This document shows positions 36,825-47,052 of a stretch of DNA of 64,000 bases, one piece after another. How positions within the stretch are numbered: position 1 is the first letter of the stretch; each line of letters starts with the position of its first letter. The DNA comes from Catenuloplanes niger (GTDB lineage Bacteria; Actinomycetota; Actinomycetes; Mycobacteriales; Micromonosporaceae). The notes under the pieces were generated by a model. It was not told the DNA's origin, did no database searches, and saw only the letters and a list, made by a program, of their open reading frames with translations. The position numbers were made by a program, and so were the translations under genes. Where the stretch lies: the NCBI RefSeq assembly GCF_031458255.1, contig NZ_JAVDYC010000001.1, positions 3,853,001 through 3,917,000 on the forward strand. Reading direction: 5' to 3'.

Positions 36825-39776
36825 ATGCTGGTGGTGCACGGTGGCTGGCACGACGGCCGCCTCGCGCTCTGGGCCGAGGACACCGAGCGTCTGACCGGCG
36901 AGAACCCGGAACAGAGCGCAACCAAGAGCAAGACCAGGATCAGGCCGCACCGGTACGCCGCGGGAGCGCCCGGTCTGGCGGAGGCGCTGCCCGTGCCGGC
37001 CGAGGAGGCCGTGCTCACCGTCGCGCTCCCCGGTTCCACCCGCGCGCCGCTGCCGTCGCCGGAGTCCGGCCTGACCGGCACGGCCCGCGCCGCCCGGCTG
37101 ACCCGCTGGAGCGTCCCGGCGCTGCTGGTCGCGCCGATGGACGCGTCGCCGTTCCTGCGCGCGACCCCGGACGGGACCTGGGCCCCGGCCGAGTCGCTGC
37201 GCTACCTGGGCGCGGTCGCGGAGCTGGCCGAGGACCTGGTGCGGCGCGGCCGCATGCTGCCGCAGCTGGTGCGCGGCGAGGCCCGCTGGCGTGCCGTGCT
37301 GACCGGCTCCGACGCGGCGGCGTTCCGGACGTTCGCGCAGGCCATGCCGCCGGTGTGCCGCGCGCTCGGCGACACCGACAACCGCGCGGACGACGTACTG
37401 CGGCAGGCCCTCGATCTGCTGGTGGACGCCGCCGCGCGGCGCGCGTTCCCGGAGCGGCTGCTGCTCGGCCACCGGCCCGGCGGACGCGCGCCGTTGGCCG
37501 ACCGCTGGATGGTGGCGCTCACCGGCGACGACCCCACGCTGCCCGGCGCGCGGCCGGACGAGGCCGACGCGCTGCGCCGGGCGCTGACCGAGTGGTACGA
37601 CGCGGCGCAGGCGGCGAACGGCCCGGCCCGGGTGAGTTTCCGGCTGGACGAGCCGGTGCAGGGCATGGACGAGTGGTGGCTGGAGTTCGCGCTGCAGTCC
37701 ACGGACGATCCGGCGCACTACGTGGCCGCGGCGGACGTCTTCGAGGGCGGTGCGGAGTGGCCGCGCGCGGACGAGACGCTGCTGGCCGGCCTGGGCCGCG
37801 CGGTCCGGCTGTTCCCCGCGCTCTACGAGTCGTTGCGCAAGCCGCGGCCGGACGGGATGGAGCTGGACACGGCCGGCGCGTTCGACTTCCTCAGCACGGC
37901 GGCGCCGCTGCTGCAGGCGGCCGGGTACGGCGTGCAGCTGCCGTCGTGGGCCGGCAAGCGCGGGCTCGGCCTCAAGCTCACCACCCGGACGAAGAAGTCC
38001 GGCCCGAAAGCCGTGGTGGCACAGGGTTTCGGCATGTCCGAGCTGGTCGACTACCGGCTGGACCTGATGGTCGGCGACGAGACGATCGACCCGGCGGAGC
38101 TGGAACAGCTGGCGCTGAGCAAGGTGCCGCTGATCCGGGTGCGCGGCCGCTGGGTGGAACTGGACGACCGGCAGCTCAAGGCCGCGCTGAGGGCGGTCGG
38201 CCGGCGGCGCGAGGGCGAGCTGACCGCGGCGGACGTGCTGGCGCGGGTCGTCGACGGCGGCGAGCCGGAGCTGCCGCTGGTGGACGTGGACGCGGACGGC
38301 CCACTGGGCGACCTGCTGTCCGGCGAGGCGTCCGAGCGGTTGACCCCGATCCCGACGCCGGAGGGCTTCGTGGGCAGGCTCCGCCCGTACCAGGAACGGG
38401 GTCTGTCCTGGTTGTCGTTCCTGTCCCGGCTGGGCCTGGGCGGGATCCTGGCCGACGACATGGGCCTCGGCAAGACCGCGCAGACGCTGTCGCTGCTGGT
38501 CGCGGAGCGGTCCGACCGGCCGACGCTGCTGATCTGCCCGATGTCGCTGGTGTCGAACTGGCGCAAGGAGGCGGAACGCTTCGCGCCCGGCCTGTCCGTC
38601 CACGTCCACCACGGCGCCGGCCGCGATCCGGCCGCGCTGGACAAGCACGACCTGGTGATCACGACCTACGGGACCGCGCTGCGCGATCTCGACGTGCTGC
38701 GGGAGGTGGAGTGGGACCGGGTGGTCTGTGACGAGGCGCAGGCGCTGAAGAACAGCGGCACCCGGCAGGCGCAGGCCGCGCGCGCGATCCCGGCCCGGAC
38801 CCGGCTGGCGCTCTCCGGCACGCCGGTGGAGAACCACCTGGCCGAGCTGTGGTCGCTGCTCGAGTTCTGCAACCCCGGCCTGCTCGGCACGGTCAAGCAC
38901 TTCCGGTCCCGCTACCAGGAACCGATCGAGGCGCGGCAGGACGAGTACGCGTCCGCCGCGCTCAAGCGCGCGACCGGCCCGTTCATACTCCGCCGCCTCA
39001 AGACCGACAAGTCGATCATCTCCGACCTGCCGGAGAAGCTGGAGGTCAAGGTGTGGTGCACGCTCACCCCGGAGCAGGCCACGCTGTACGCCGCCGTGGT
39101 CGAGGAGATGATGGCGACGATCTCGTCCACCACCGGCATCGAACGCCGCGGCAACGTGCTGGCCGCGATGACCCGGCTCAAGCAGGTCTGCAACCACCCG
39201 GCGCACCTGCTCAAGGACGGCTCCGCACTGCCCGGCCGGTCCGGCAAGCTGGACCGGCTCGAAGCGCTGTGCGCGGAGATCGTCGCGGACGGCGAGAAGG
39301 GCCTGGTCTTCACGCAGTACGCGGAGTTCGGCACGCTGCTCCAGCCGTACCTGCAGGCGAAGCTGGACCGGCCGGTGCTCTGGCTGCACGGCGGGCTGAC
39401 CAAGGCGCGGCGGGACGAGCTGGTCGAGCGGTTCCAGACCGGCGACGAGCCGACGATCTTCCTGCTCTCGCTGAAGGCGGCCGGCACCGGGCTCAACCTG
39501 ACCGCGGCGAACCACGTGATCCACGTCGACCGGTGGTGGAACCCGGCGGTCGAGGACCAGGCGACGGACCGGGCGTACCGGATCGGCCAGCGCAAGAACG
39601 TGCAGGTCCGCAAGTTCATCTGCACCGGCACGCTGGAGGAGCGGATCGACGAGATGATCGAGCGGAAGAAGGCGCTGGCGGACGCCGTGGTCGGCACCGG
39701 CGAGGACTGGATCACCGACCTGTCCACGGACGCGCTGCGCGACCTGTTCGCGCTCGACCCGTCGGCGGTGGCCTGA
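36825..39776 (+). CDS. SNF2-family DEAD/DEAH helicase
   Basis: A 983-residue SNF2/RapA-type ATPase. The first 450 residues are an actinobacterial N-terminal region (SNF2_N-associated) ending before RLRPYQERGLSWL. Helicase motifs: Walker A DDMGLGKT (544-551), Walker B DEAQ (636-639), SGTPVENHLAELWSLLEF, the second RecA lobe with FTQYAEFGTLL and LWLHGGLTKARRDEL, and motif VI RAYRIGQ near 916-922. GGAGGAG precedes the ATG. Its stop overlaps the ATG of a SWIM-domain gene, the common pairing for this subfamily. It likely remodels nucleic-acid/protein complexes, possibly in repair or transcription; the exact role is unknown. Confidence 0.93.
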   Translation: MLVVHGGWHDGRLALWAEDTERLTGENPEQSATKSKTRIRPHRYAAGAPGLAEALPVPAEEAVLTVALPGSTRAPLPSPESGLTGTARAARLTRWSVPALLVAPMDASPFLRATPDGTWAPAESLRYLGAVAELAEDLVRRGRMLPQLVRGEARWRAVLTGSDAAAFRTFAQAMPPVCRALGDTDNRADDVLRQALDLLVDAAARRAFPERLLLGHRPGGRAPLADRWMVALTGDDPTLPGARPDEADALRRALTEWYDAAQAANGPARVSFRLDEPVQGMDEWWLEFALQSTDDPAHYVAAADVFEGGAEWPRADETLLAGLGRAVRLFPALYESLRKPRPDGMELDTAGAFDFLSTAAPLLQAAGYGVQLPSWAGKRGLGLKLTTRTKKSGPKAVVAQGFGMSELVDYRLDLMVGDETIDPAELEQLALSKVPLIRVRGRWVELDDRQLKAALRAVGRRREGELTAADVLARVVDGGEPELPLVDVDADGPLGDLLSGEASERLTPIPTPEGFVGRLRPYQERGLSWLSFLSRLGLGGILADDMGLGKTAQTLSLLVAERSDRPTLLICPMSLVSNWRKEAERFAPGLSVHVHHGAGRDPAALDKHDLVITTYGTALRDLDVLREVEWDRVVCDEAQALKNSGTRQAQAARAIPARTRLALSGTPVENHLAELWSLLEFCNPGLLGTVKHFRSRYQEPIEARQDEYASAALKRATGPFILRRLKTDKSIISDLPEKLEVKVWCTLTPEQATLYAAVVEEMMATISSTTGIERRGNVLAAMTRLKQVCNHPAHLLKDGSALPGRSGKLDRLEALCAEIVADGEKGLVFTQYAEFGTLLQPYLQAKLDRPVLWLHGGLTKARRDELVERFQTGDEPTIFLLSLKAAGTGLNLTAANHVIHVDRWWNPAVEDQATDRAYRIGQRKNVQVRKFICTGTLEERIDEMIERKKALADAVVGTGEDWITDLSTDALRDLFALDPSAVA

Positions 39777-40609
39777 TGCCGGTCGGCCGGGACGGGTTCT
39801 TCGAGGCCGGCAAGCCGATCGCGGTGGACGGCGGCATCCGGGCGAGATCACAGCGCGGGAAGATCGGCGAGCAGTGGTGGTCGCGGCACTTCATCGAGAT
39901 CCTGGAGGACATCTGCGACCCGGGCCGGCTGGCGCGCGGTCGCGCCTACGCCCGCAAGGGCCAGGTGATCAGCCTGTCCGTGGCGCCGGGCACGGTCACC
40001 GCCCTGGTGCAGGGCTCCCGGCCGACGCCGTACGAGGTCACCGTCGGCATCGAGCGGTACGACGCGCCGCGCTGGGCCGCGATCGAGAAGGAGATCGCGT
40101 CGCAGGCGCTCTACCGCGCGAAGCTGCTGGCCGGCGAGATGCCCACGGAGATCGTCGGGGTCTTCGACGCGCTCGGGGCGCCACTGTTCCCGGCCGAGCT
40201 GGACATGGAGTGCAGCTGCCCGGACTGGGGTTTCCCGTGCAAGCACCTGTCCGCCGCGCTCTACCTGCTGGCCGAGGCGTTCGACGACGACCCCTTCCTG
40301 GTTCTGGCGTGGCGGGGCCGTACCCGGGAGGAGCTGCTGGGTTCGCTGGGCACCGTCCCGGTCTTCGACGCACTGGCCGTCGAGCACGTGCCGCTGGCCG
40401 ACGCGCTGGACGGCTTCTACGCGCCCGGCGCGTCCCCGGCCAAGCTCCGCGAACACGGCGTGAACCGCGTCACGGCCCCCTCTGACCTGCTGCTTCGCGC
40501 GTTCGACCCGCCCGATGTGCGGGTCCGTCATATTCCGTTGGTGGATCTGCTGCGCGCGGCCTACCGTTCGCTTGACGGCCACGACGGCCCGGCGGGAACG
40601 GGGACTTAA
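39776..40609 (+). CDS. SWIM zinc-finger protein paired with SNF2 helicase
   Basis: A 277-residue protein with a SWIM motif CSCPDWGFPCKH (Cys146, Cys148, Cys155, His157), predicted to bind zinc and nucleic acid or protein. The N-terminus has WWSRHFIEILEDICDPGRLARGRAYARKGQV, which (about 34-64) is the conserved region of this family. Its ATG overlaps the helicase stop by one base (TGATG), so the two are made in proportion and probably act together. The C-terminal part resembles no domain I recognise. Confidence 0.9.
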   Translation: MPVGRDGFFEAGKPIAVDGGIRARSQRGKIGEQWWSRHFIEILEDICDPGRLARGRAYARKGQVISLSVAPGTVTALVQGSRPTPYEVTVGIERYDAPRWAAIEKEIASQALYRAKLLAGEMPTEIVGVFDALGAPLFPAELDMECSCPDWGFPCKHLSAALYLLAEAFDDDPFLVLAWRGRTREELLGSLGTVPVFDALAVEHVPLADALDGFYAPGASPAKLREHGVNRVTAPSDLLLRAFDPPDVRVRHIPLVDLLRAAYRSLDGHDGPAGTGT

Positions 40610-40633
40610 GCTGCGCGAATGGGGCGGGACGAG

Positions 40634-41578
40634 ATGAGTTATCGGCGGCTGGGCGACTCAGGGCTGACCGTCTCCGCGATCGGCCTCGGGTGCAGCAGTT
40701 TCGGGCGGCGGCTGGACGCGGACGGCAGCCGTGCGGTGGTCGACGCCGCGCTCGACGCCGGCATCAACCTCTTCGACACCGCGGACGTCTACGGCGAGCC
40801 CCGCGGCACGTCCGAGCAGCTGCTCGGCGCCGCGCTCAAGGGCCGCCGGGACGACGTCGTGATCGCCACCAAGTTCGGCATGGACATGGCCGGCGCCAAC
40901 GGGCAGGACTTCGGCGCCCGCGCCTCCCGCAGATACGTCACGCGCGCGGTCGAGGCGTCGCTGCGCCGGCTGGACACCGACTACATCGACCTCTACCAGC
41001 TGCACCGCCCGGACCCGGCGACGCCGATAGAGGAGACGCTGGCCGCGCTCGACGACCTGGTCCGGGCCGGCAAGGTCCGCTACCTCGGCTGCTCGAACTT
41101 CTCGGCGTGGGAGATCGCGGACGCGGCCTGGACCGCGCGCACCACCCACCGGACGCCGTTCATCAGCGCGCAGAACCGCTACAGCCTGCTGCACCGCGAC
41201 CCGGAGGCCGAGCTGCTGCCCGCCTGCCAGCACTTCGGGCTGGGCCTGCTGCCGTTCTTCCCGCTGGACAGCGGCCTGCTCAGCGGCAAGTACCGGCGGG
41301 ACACGCCGCCGCCGTCCGGTGGCCGGCTCTCCGACGAGCGGTACGCGACGCTGCTCAAGTCCGCGCCGTGGGACGTCATCGAGACGATCGAGAGTTTCGC
41401 CCAGGTGCGCGGCCGGACGCTGCTGGACGTGGCGATCGCCGGGCTGACCTCGCGGCGCGGCGTCTCCAGCGTGATAACCGGCGCGACCAGCCCGGAGCAG
41501 ATCCGCGCGAACGCGGCCGCCGGCGCCTGGCGCCTCACCGTCGACGACCTGGTGAAACTGGACGCGATCCACCCCTGA
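40634..41578 (+). CDS. Aldo/keto reductase
   Basis: A 314-residue AKR-superfamily oxidoreductase (YajO/Tas-like branch). The catalytic tetrad is visible as Asp48, Tyr53, Lys80 and His124 (FDTADVYG, ATKFG, YQLHRPD). The NADPH-binding C-terminal part contains VITGATSPEQIRANAAA. ATG 40634 gives the canonical MSYRRLGDSGL start; ATG 40619 is an alternative. It is monocistronic, 24 bp after the SWIM gene, and convergent with paaE. Substrate unknown. Confidence 0.88.
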   Translation: MSYRRLGDSGLTVSAIGLGCSSFGRRLDADGSRAVVDAALDAGINLFDTADVYGEPRGTSEQLLGAALKGRRDDVVIATKFGMDMAGANGQDFGARASRRYVTRAVEASLRRLDTDYIDLYQLHRPDPATPIEETLAALDDLVRAGKVRYLGCSNFSAWEIADAAWTARTTHRTPFISAQNRYSLLHRDPEAELLPACQHFGLGLLPFFPLDSGLLSGKYRRDTPPPSGGRLSDERYATLLKSAPWDVIETIESFAQVRGRTLLDVAIAGLTSRRGVSSVITGATSPEQIRANAAAGAWRLTVDDLVKLDAIHP

Positions 41579-41596
41579 CCGGGCGGGGCCGGTCAG
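41575..41596. terminator. Hairpin built across two convergent stop codons
   Basis: Stem CTGACCGG (41575-41582) and CCGGTCAG (41589-41596) with loop GCGGGG. The stem contains both the aldo/keto reductase stop (41576-41578) and the paaE stop (41593-41595, minus strand). Confidence 0.65.
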
Positions 41597-42672
41597 GCGT
41601 CGTAGTCGACCGTGACGTCCGGGGTGAGCGGGACGGACTGGCAGGTGAGGACGTACCCGGCGGCGACGTCGTCGGGCTCCAGCGCGTAGTTGCGGGCCAT
41701 CGCCACCTCGCCGGTGACCACCCGGGCCCGGCAGGTCGCGCACACGCCGCCCTTGCAGGCGTAGGGCAGCTCGGCGCGGACGGCCAGCGCCGCGTCCAGC
41801 ACCCGGCCGTCGCGCGGCATGGTGGTGCGGGACTCCCGGCCGTCCAGCCGCACGGTCAGCGCGACGTCGTCCGCGTTGCCGACCGGCGGCGTGGGGACCG
41901 GGACCGGGCCGGCGTAGAACAGCTCCGTGTGCACGGCCGGCGCGCCGCGCGAGCGCAGCAACTCCTCGGCCGTCTCGACCAGCGCGGCCGGGCCGCACAG
42001 GAACCACTCGTCGACGCCGGCCGGGACCGCGGTGTCCAGCAGCAGCGCCAGGCGATCCCGGTCGAGGCGGCCGGAGAGCGCGGGCGACAGGCCGGGCTCG
42101 CGGGACAGCACGTGCAGGATCTGCAGGCGGGACGGGTACCGGTCCTTCAGCGCGCCCAGCTCGTCGGCGAACATCACGCTCGCGGCCGCCCGGTTGCCGT
42201 AGAGCAGCGTGAACGTGCTGTGCGGCTCGGTGGCGAGCGCGGTGGCGACCAGGCTCAGCACCGGCGTGATGCCGGAACCGGCCACGATCGCGCCGTACCG
42301 CCGGGTGCGCAGCGGGTCGAGGTCGGTGGTGAACGTGCCGAGCGGGGGCAGCACCTCCAGCGTGGTCCCGGCGCGCAGGCCCCGGACGCCCTGACTGCTG
42401 AACGCGCCGCCCGGCACCTCCTTGACGCCGATCCGGATCAGCCCGGTCCGGTCGAGCTCCCGTGGGGTGGAGCAGATCGAGTAGGAGCGGCGGACGGCCG
42501 GGGCGTAGCGCACGGTCAGGTGCTGGCCCGGCCGGAACGCGAACTCCGCGCGCAGCTCCGGCGGGACCGCGAACGTGATCGTCACCGCCTCCGCGGTCAG
42601 CCGCTCGACGCGGTCCACCGGCAGCGGGTGCCAGACCGGGCGGCGGCGCGCCACCCGTACCACCGAGGTCAT
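41593..42672 (-). CDS. paaE: Phenylacetyl-CoA epoxidase, reductase subunit
   Basis: A 359-residue electron-transfer subunit. The FAD-binding ferredoxin-reductase domain has RSYSICSTP and GVRGLRAGTTLEVLPPLGTF, then the NADPH part GSGITPVLSL and FLCGPAALVETAEELL. The C-terminal plant-type [2Fe-2S] ferredoxin has CKGGVCATC plus a distal Cys in LTCQS. It feeds electrons to the PaaA di-iron site. ATG 42672 is preferred over ATG 42678 because AAGGAG sits 8 bases upstream. Last gene of paaABCDE. Confidence 0.95.
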   Translation of the reverse strand: MTSVVRVARRRPVWHPLPVDRVERLTAEAVTITFAVPPELRAEFAFRPGQHLTVRYAPAVRRSYSICSTPRELDRTGLIRIGVKEVPGGAFSSQGVRGLRAGTTLEVLPPLGTFTTDLDPLRTRRYGAIVAGSGITPVLSLVATALATEPHSTFTLLYGNRAAASVMFADELGALKDRYPSRLQILHVLSREPGLSPALSGRLDRDRLALLLDTAVPAGVDEWFLCGPAALVETAEELLRSRGAPAVHTELFYAGPVPVPTPPVGNADDVALTVRLDGRESRTTMPRDGRVLDAALAVRAELPYACKGGVCATCRARVVTGEVAMARNYALEPDDVAAGYVLTCQSVPLTPDVTVDYDA

Positions 42673-42674
42673 GG

Positions 42675-43127
42675 TCATCGCTCCTTGACCCGGGGAAACG
42701 GCTCGGCGCAGGCCCGGCAGCGCCACAGCGAGGTGCACGCGGTGGAGCCGAACCGGCTCAGTTCCTCCGTCTCCGGCGAGCCGCACCGCGGGCAGCGCAC
42801 CGAGATGGTCAGCAGCACCGGGCGCGGCGGCGCGACACCGGCCTCGGCCAGCTTGCGGCGCCCGGCCTCGCTGATCCACTCCGTGCTCCACGGCGGGTTC
42901 AGCCGGGTCTCGACCACCGCGTCCGGGAAGCCCGCACCGGCCAGCGCGGCCCGGACGTCGTCCCGGATCACCGACACCGCGGGGCAGCCGGTGTAGGTGG
43001 GGGTGATCGTCACGGTGACTCGGCCGTCCCGCTCCTCGACCGCGCGCAGGATGCCCAGCTCCGCGATGGTCACGAACGGCAGCTCCGGGTCGACGACCCC
43101 GGCGGCCACGGTCTCGGCCGGGGTCAC
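42675..43127 (-). CDS. paaD: Phenylacetyl-CoA epoxidase assembly protein PaaD
   Basis: A 150-residue DUF59/SUF-type protein. The N-terminal part has VVDPELPFVTIAELGIL and TPTYTGCPA; the C-terminal zinc-like part has CPRCGSPETEELSRFGSTACTSLWRC. It is thought to help maturation of the epoxidase metal or iron-sulfur centres. The GTG start at 43127 overlaps the paaC stop (GTGA). Confidence 0.94.
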   Translation of the reverse strand: MTPAETVAAGVVDPELPFVTIAELGILRAVEERDGRVTVTITPTYTGCPAVSVIRDDVRAALAGAGFPDAVVETRLNPPWSTEWISEAGRRKLAEAGVAPPRPVLLTISVRCPRCGSPETEELSRFGSTACTSLWRCRACAEPFPRVKER

Positions 43128-43864
43128 CAGCGTGCTCCCGGGTGTGCGCGGTGCAGCGCCTGCATCTCGTCGAGCAGGCCGGTGAGGTGCGCGGTGTGCC
43201 GCCCGGCCCGGCCGTCCAGCGCCGCCGGGGCCTCGACACCGGCCGGGATCCGCAGCGTGGCCGTGGTCAGCGTGGCCTCGACGATCCCGGCCCACTCCGC
43301 GGCCGTCGGGTCGCCCGCGACGCCCGGCAGTCGCCGCGCGACCGGATCGGGGACGAAGAGCTCCCGGGCGTACGGCCAGAGCCCGTCGACCGCGTCCTGC
43401 ATGCGCCGGTGCGACTCCTCGGTGCCGTCGCCCAGCCGGATCGTCCACTGTGCCGCGTGGTCGAGGTGGTACGCGGTCTCCAGCCCGGCCGTGGCCGCGA
43501 TCCCGGCGAGCCGCTCGTCCCGCGACTCCGCCAGGCGGGCGTAGAGCGGGCGCTGCCAGGCCGCGAGGAACAGCAGCTTGGCGACGGTTACCGCGAAGTC
43601 CCCGTTGGGCAGCTCGACCAGCACGTGGTTGCGGAACTCCGCCGGGCCGCGCAGGTACGCCAGCGTGTCCTCGTCACCGTCGCCGGTCAGCTCCGCCGCG
43701 TAGGACAGCAGCAGCCGGGCCGCGCCGAGCTGGTCGAGCGCGATGTTGGCCAGCGCCACGTCCTCCTCCATCTCGGGGCTCCCGGCGTAGAGCTCCCCGA
43801 GCCGCTGGGCCGCGATCAGCGCGTCGTCGCCCAGCCCCAGCGCGTAGCGGGCCACGTCGTTCAC
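43124..43864 (-). CDS. paaC: Phenylacetyl-CoA epoxidase subunit PaaC
   Basis: A 246-residue helical structural subunit, a ferritin-like partner of PaaA without the full di-iron ligand set. Landmarks are ALGLGDDALIAAQRLGELY, EEDVALANIALDQLGAARLLL and AYLRGPAEFRNHVLVELPNGDFA. GTG 43864 overlaps the paaB stop and its own stop overlaps paaD, both as GTGA. Confidence 0.95.
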   Translation of the reverse strand: MNDVARYALGLGDDALIAAQRLGELYAGSPEMEEDVALANIALDQLGAARLLLSYAAELTGDGDEDTLAYLRGPAEFRNHVLVELPNGDFAVTVAKLLFLAAWQRPLYARLAESRDERLAGIAATAGLETAYHLDHAAQWTIRLGDGTEESHRRMQDAVDGLWPYARELFVPDPVARRLPGVAGDPTAAEWAGIVEATLTTATLRIPAGVEAPAALDGRAGRHTAHLTGLLDEMQALHRAHPGARW

Positions 43865-44130
43865 AGGTGCGGCGCTCCGTCCGGGACCGAGTAGTACGTG
43901 GGATGGCGGTAGGGCTTGTCCGGCGCCGGGTCCACCTCGTCCCCGGACGCGACGATCGCGGTGCTCGGGACGACCCAGACGGAGACGCCCTCCTGCCGCC
44001 GGGTGTAGAGGTCGCGGGCGTTGCGCAGCGCCATCGCGGCGTCCGGCGCGTGCAGGCTGCCGGCGTGCGTGTGCGACAGCCCGCGCCGCGGGCGCACGAA
44101 CACCTCCCACAGCGGCCAGCCCTCGCTCAC
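43861..44130 (-). CDS. paaB: Phenylacetyl-CoA epoxidase subunit PaaB
   Basis: An 89-residue small subunit. The core [20 protein letters not shown] and [21 protein letters not shown] are diagnostic. It bridges PaaAC units in the known complex. The GTG at 44130 overlaps the paaA stop (GTGA). Confidence 0.95.
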   Translation of the reverse strand: MSEGWPLWEVFVRPRRGLSHTHAGSLHAPDAAMALRNARDLYTRRQEGVSVWVVPSTAIVASGDEVDPAPDKPYRHPTYYSVPDGAPHL

Positions 44131-45065
44131 CGCGCCTGCTTCCGGGCGTAGGCCGCGGCCGCCTCGCGGACCCAGGCACCGTCGTCGTGCGCCGCGCGGC
44201 GGTGCGCCATCCGCTCCGCGTTGCACGGACCGTCGCCGTTGATCACCCGGGTCAGCTCGTCGAAGTCCGGCGGCGTGAAGTCGTGGGCACCGCGGTCCGG
44301 GTTCCAGCGCAGGCCGTCGTCGGGGATGCGCAGGCCGAGCACCGCCGCCTGCGGCACGCACATGTCCACGAAGCGCTGGCGCAGCTCGTCGTTGGAGAAC
44401 CGCTTGATCTTCCACTGGATCGAGCGGGCGGAGTGCGTCGATTCCGCGTCCGGCGGGCCGAACATCGCCAGCGACGGGTACCACCACCGGTCGAGCGCGT
44501 CCTGCGCCATCGCGTGCTGGGCCGCGGTGCCGTGCGCCAGCGTGTGCAGCAGCTCGTAGCCCTGGCGCTGGTGGAACGACTCCTCCTTGCAGATGCGGAC
44601 CATGGCCCGTGCGTACGGCCCGTAGGAGCAACGGCAGAGCGGCACCTGGTTGACGATCGCGGCACCGTCCACCAGCCAGCCGATCGCGCCGATGTCGGCC
44701 CAGCTCAACGTGGGGTAGTTGAAGATCGAGCTGTACTTCTGCCGCTTGGTCAGCAGCGCGTCGACCAGCTCGTCGCGGGTGATGCCGAGCGTCTCGGCGG
44801 CGGCGTAGAGGTAGAGCCCGTGGCCGGCCTCGTCCTGCACCTTCGCCAGCAGGATGGCCTTGCGCTTCAGGCTCGGCGCCCGGGTGATCCAGGAGCCCTC
44901 CGGCTGCATGCCGATGATCTCGGAGTGGGCGTGCTGGGCGATCTGGCGGATCAGCCCCTTCCGGTACGCCTCCGGCATCCAGTCGGCCGGCTCGACCTTT
45001 TCCTCGGCCGCGACCAGGGCGTCGAAGCGTTCCACACGGGTCAGCTCATCGATGCCGTCCATCAT
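44127..45065 (-). CDS. paaA: Phenylacetyl-CoA epoxidase catalytic subunit PaaA
   Basis: A 312-residue di-iron oxygenase subunit that epoxidises the ring of phenylacetyl-CoA. Ligand-bearing helices are visible: [22 protein letters not shown] and the [14 protein letters not shown] helix with EESFH. The ATG at 45065 is followed directly by a second ATG (45062), and the ribosome site is weak. First gene of a compact five-gene operon. Genes for the later steps (paaG, paaZ, paaK) are not in this window. Confidence 0.95.
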   Translation of the reverse strand: MMDGIDELTRVERFDALVAAEEKVEPADWMPEAYRKGLIRQIAQHAHSEIIGMQPEGSWITRAPSLKRKAILLAKVQDEAGHGLYLYAAAETLGITRDELVDALLTKRQKYSSIFNYPTLSWADIGAIGWLVDGAAIVNQVPLCRCSYGPYARAMVRICKEESFHQRQGYELLHTLAHGTAAQHAMAQDALDRWWYPSLAMFGPPDAESTHSARSIQWKIKRFSNDELRQRFVDMCVPQAAVLGLRIPDDGLRWNPDRGAHDFTPPDFDELTRVINGDGPCNAERMAHRRAAHDDGAWVREAAAAYARKQAR

Positions 45066-45158
45066 CCGAGTGTTACACCGGTCACGGCACCACGCAATAG
45101 ACTGTCACACGTGGCGCTTTGGGCGGTTTGACCCTTTTGTGGGATAAGATCCCTCGCT

Positions 45159-46079
45159 GTGGGGAAGCGACGGGCCGCATCGCGGCAGCGGGCCAACCGG
45201 ATGATCGTGCCCGCGGCCGTGCTGGCGGTGCTCGCGGCCGGCGCCGGTATCGCGCGCGTGGTGGCGTCCTCCGACGACGCCCGGGCGGCGGCCCCGATCT
45301 GGCACGCGCCCGCGTCGAGCCCGCCACGCATCCTGGAGAAGGGCGGCGTCCCGCCGCTGTCGCCGCGCGTGCTGGAGACCGGGCCGGTGTTCCCGGTACG
45401 CCCGGCCGCGGTGCGCGTCCCCGGCGACGCGTGGTGGTCCTGGGCGCTGCTCGACCACCGCACCGGCACGCTCTCCGGCTCGCCCAACCTCGGCGAGACC
45501 AGCACCACCGCGTCGCTGATCAAGGCCTGGATCGGCGCGGACTTCCTGCGGCTCGCGGACGAGGCCGGGCGCCGGCCCGGCGACCGGCGCATGCGGCAAC
45601 TGCGGATCATGCTGCGGGACAGTGACAACCAGGCCGCGGAGGCGCTGTGGGCCGCGGTCGGGCGCGCCGAGTCCATCCGCCGGCTGCGGCACGTCTGCCA
45701 GCTGATGGACGGCGGGCCGCACCGGCAGATGTGGAGCAACACCCGGCTCTCCGCCCGCGACGTGGTGCTGCTCGGCCGCTGCATCGCGGACGGCCGCGCG
45801 GCCGGGGCCACCTGGACGCCGTGGCTGATGCGCGAGATGCGGGCGGTACGCGGCGTCGGCGACTTCGGCATCCGCAAGGCGTTCCCGCCGGCGGCGCGGT
45901 CCGGCATCGCGATCAAGAACGGCTGGGTGGTGCGCGACGCGCTCGGCGAGTGGCACGTGAACTGCCTCGCGGTCGGCGACGGCTGGAGCATCGGCGTGCT
46001 GACCCGCTACCCGGCCGCCCGCGGGTACGCCTACGGCGCCTCGATCTGCCGCAGGATCGGCCGTCAGCTGCGCGCCTGA
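45159..46079 (+). CDS. Beta-lactamase-fold serine hydrolase, membrane-anchored
   Basis: A 306-residue protein with a basic N-terminus and one hydrophobic helix (15-35), so it is exported or anchored outside. The penicillin-recognising fold motifs are present: SxxK as SLIK (119-122), SDN (155-157) and KNG (253-255) in place of KTG. The order and spacing match class A beta-lactamases and related PF13354 hydrolases. No Glu166-type loop could be identified by eye. Starts with GTG at 45159, 93 bp from the divergent paaA. It may be a transpeptidase-like or beta-lactamase-related enzyme; the substrate is unknown. Confidence 0.75.
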   Translation: MGKRRAASRQRANRMIVPAAVLAVLAAGAGIARVVASSDDARAAAPIWHAPASSPPRILEKGGVPPLSPRVLETGPVFPVRPAAVRVPGDAWWSWALLDHRTGTLSGSPNLGETSTTASLIKAWIGADFLRLADEAGRRPGDRRMRQLRIMLRDSDNQAAEALWAAVGRAESIRRLRHVCQLMDGGPHRQMWSNTRLSARDVVLLGRCIADGRAAGATWTPWLMREMRAVRGVGDFGIRKAFPPAARSGIAIKNGWVVRDALGEWHVNCLAVGDGWSIGVLTRYPAARGYAYGASICRRIGRQLRA

Positions 46080-46094
46080 GGGATTGCGTTCTGA

Positions 46095-46991
<897 letters not shown>

Positions 46992-47052
46992 CGCCGCACC
47001 ACGACGGTGGTCGAGCCGGCCCGCAGGAACGACGCGCGGACCGCCTCGACCA

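Noticed and set aside
36777-39851. Open frame of 1024 codons opposite the SNF2 helicase
   Set aside because: The sense strand has full helicase motifs; the antisense translation is compositionally biased and motif-free.
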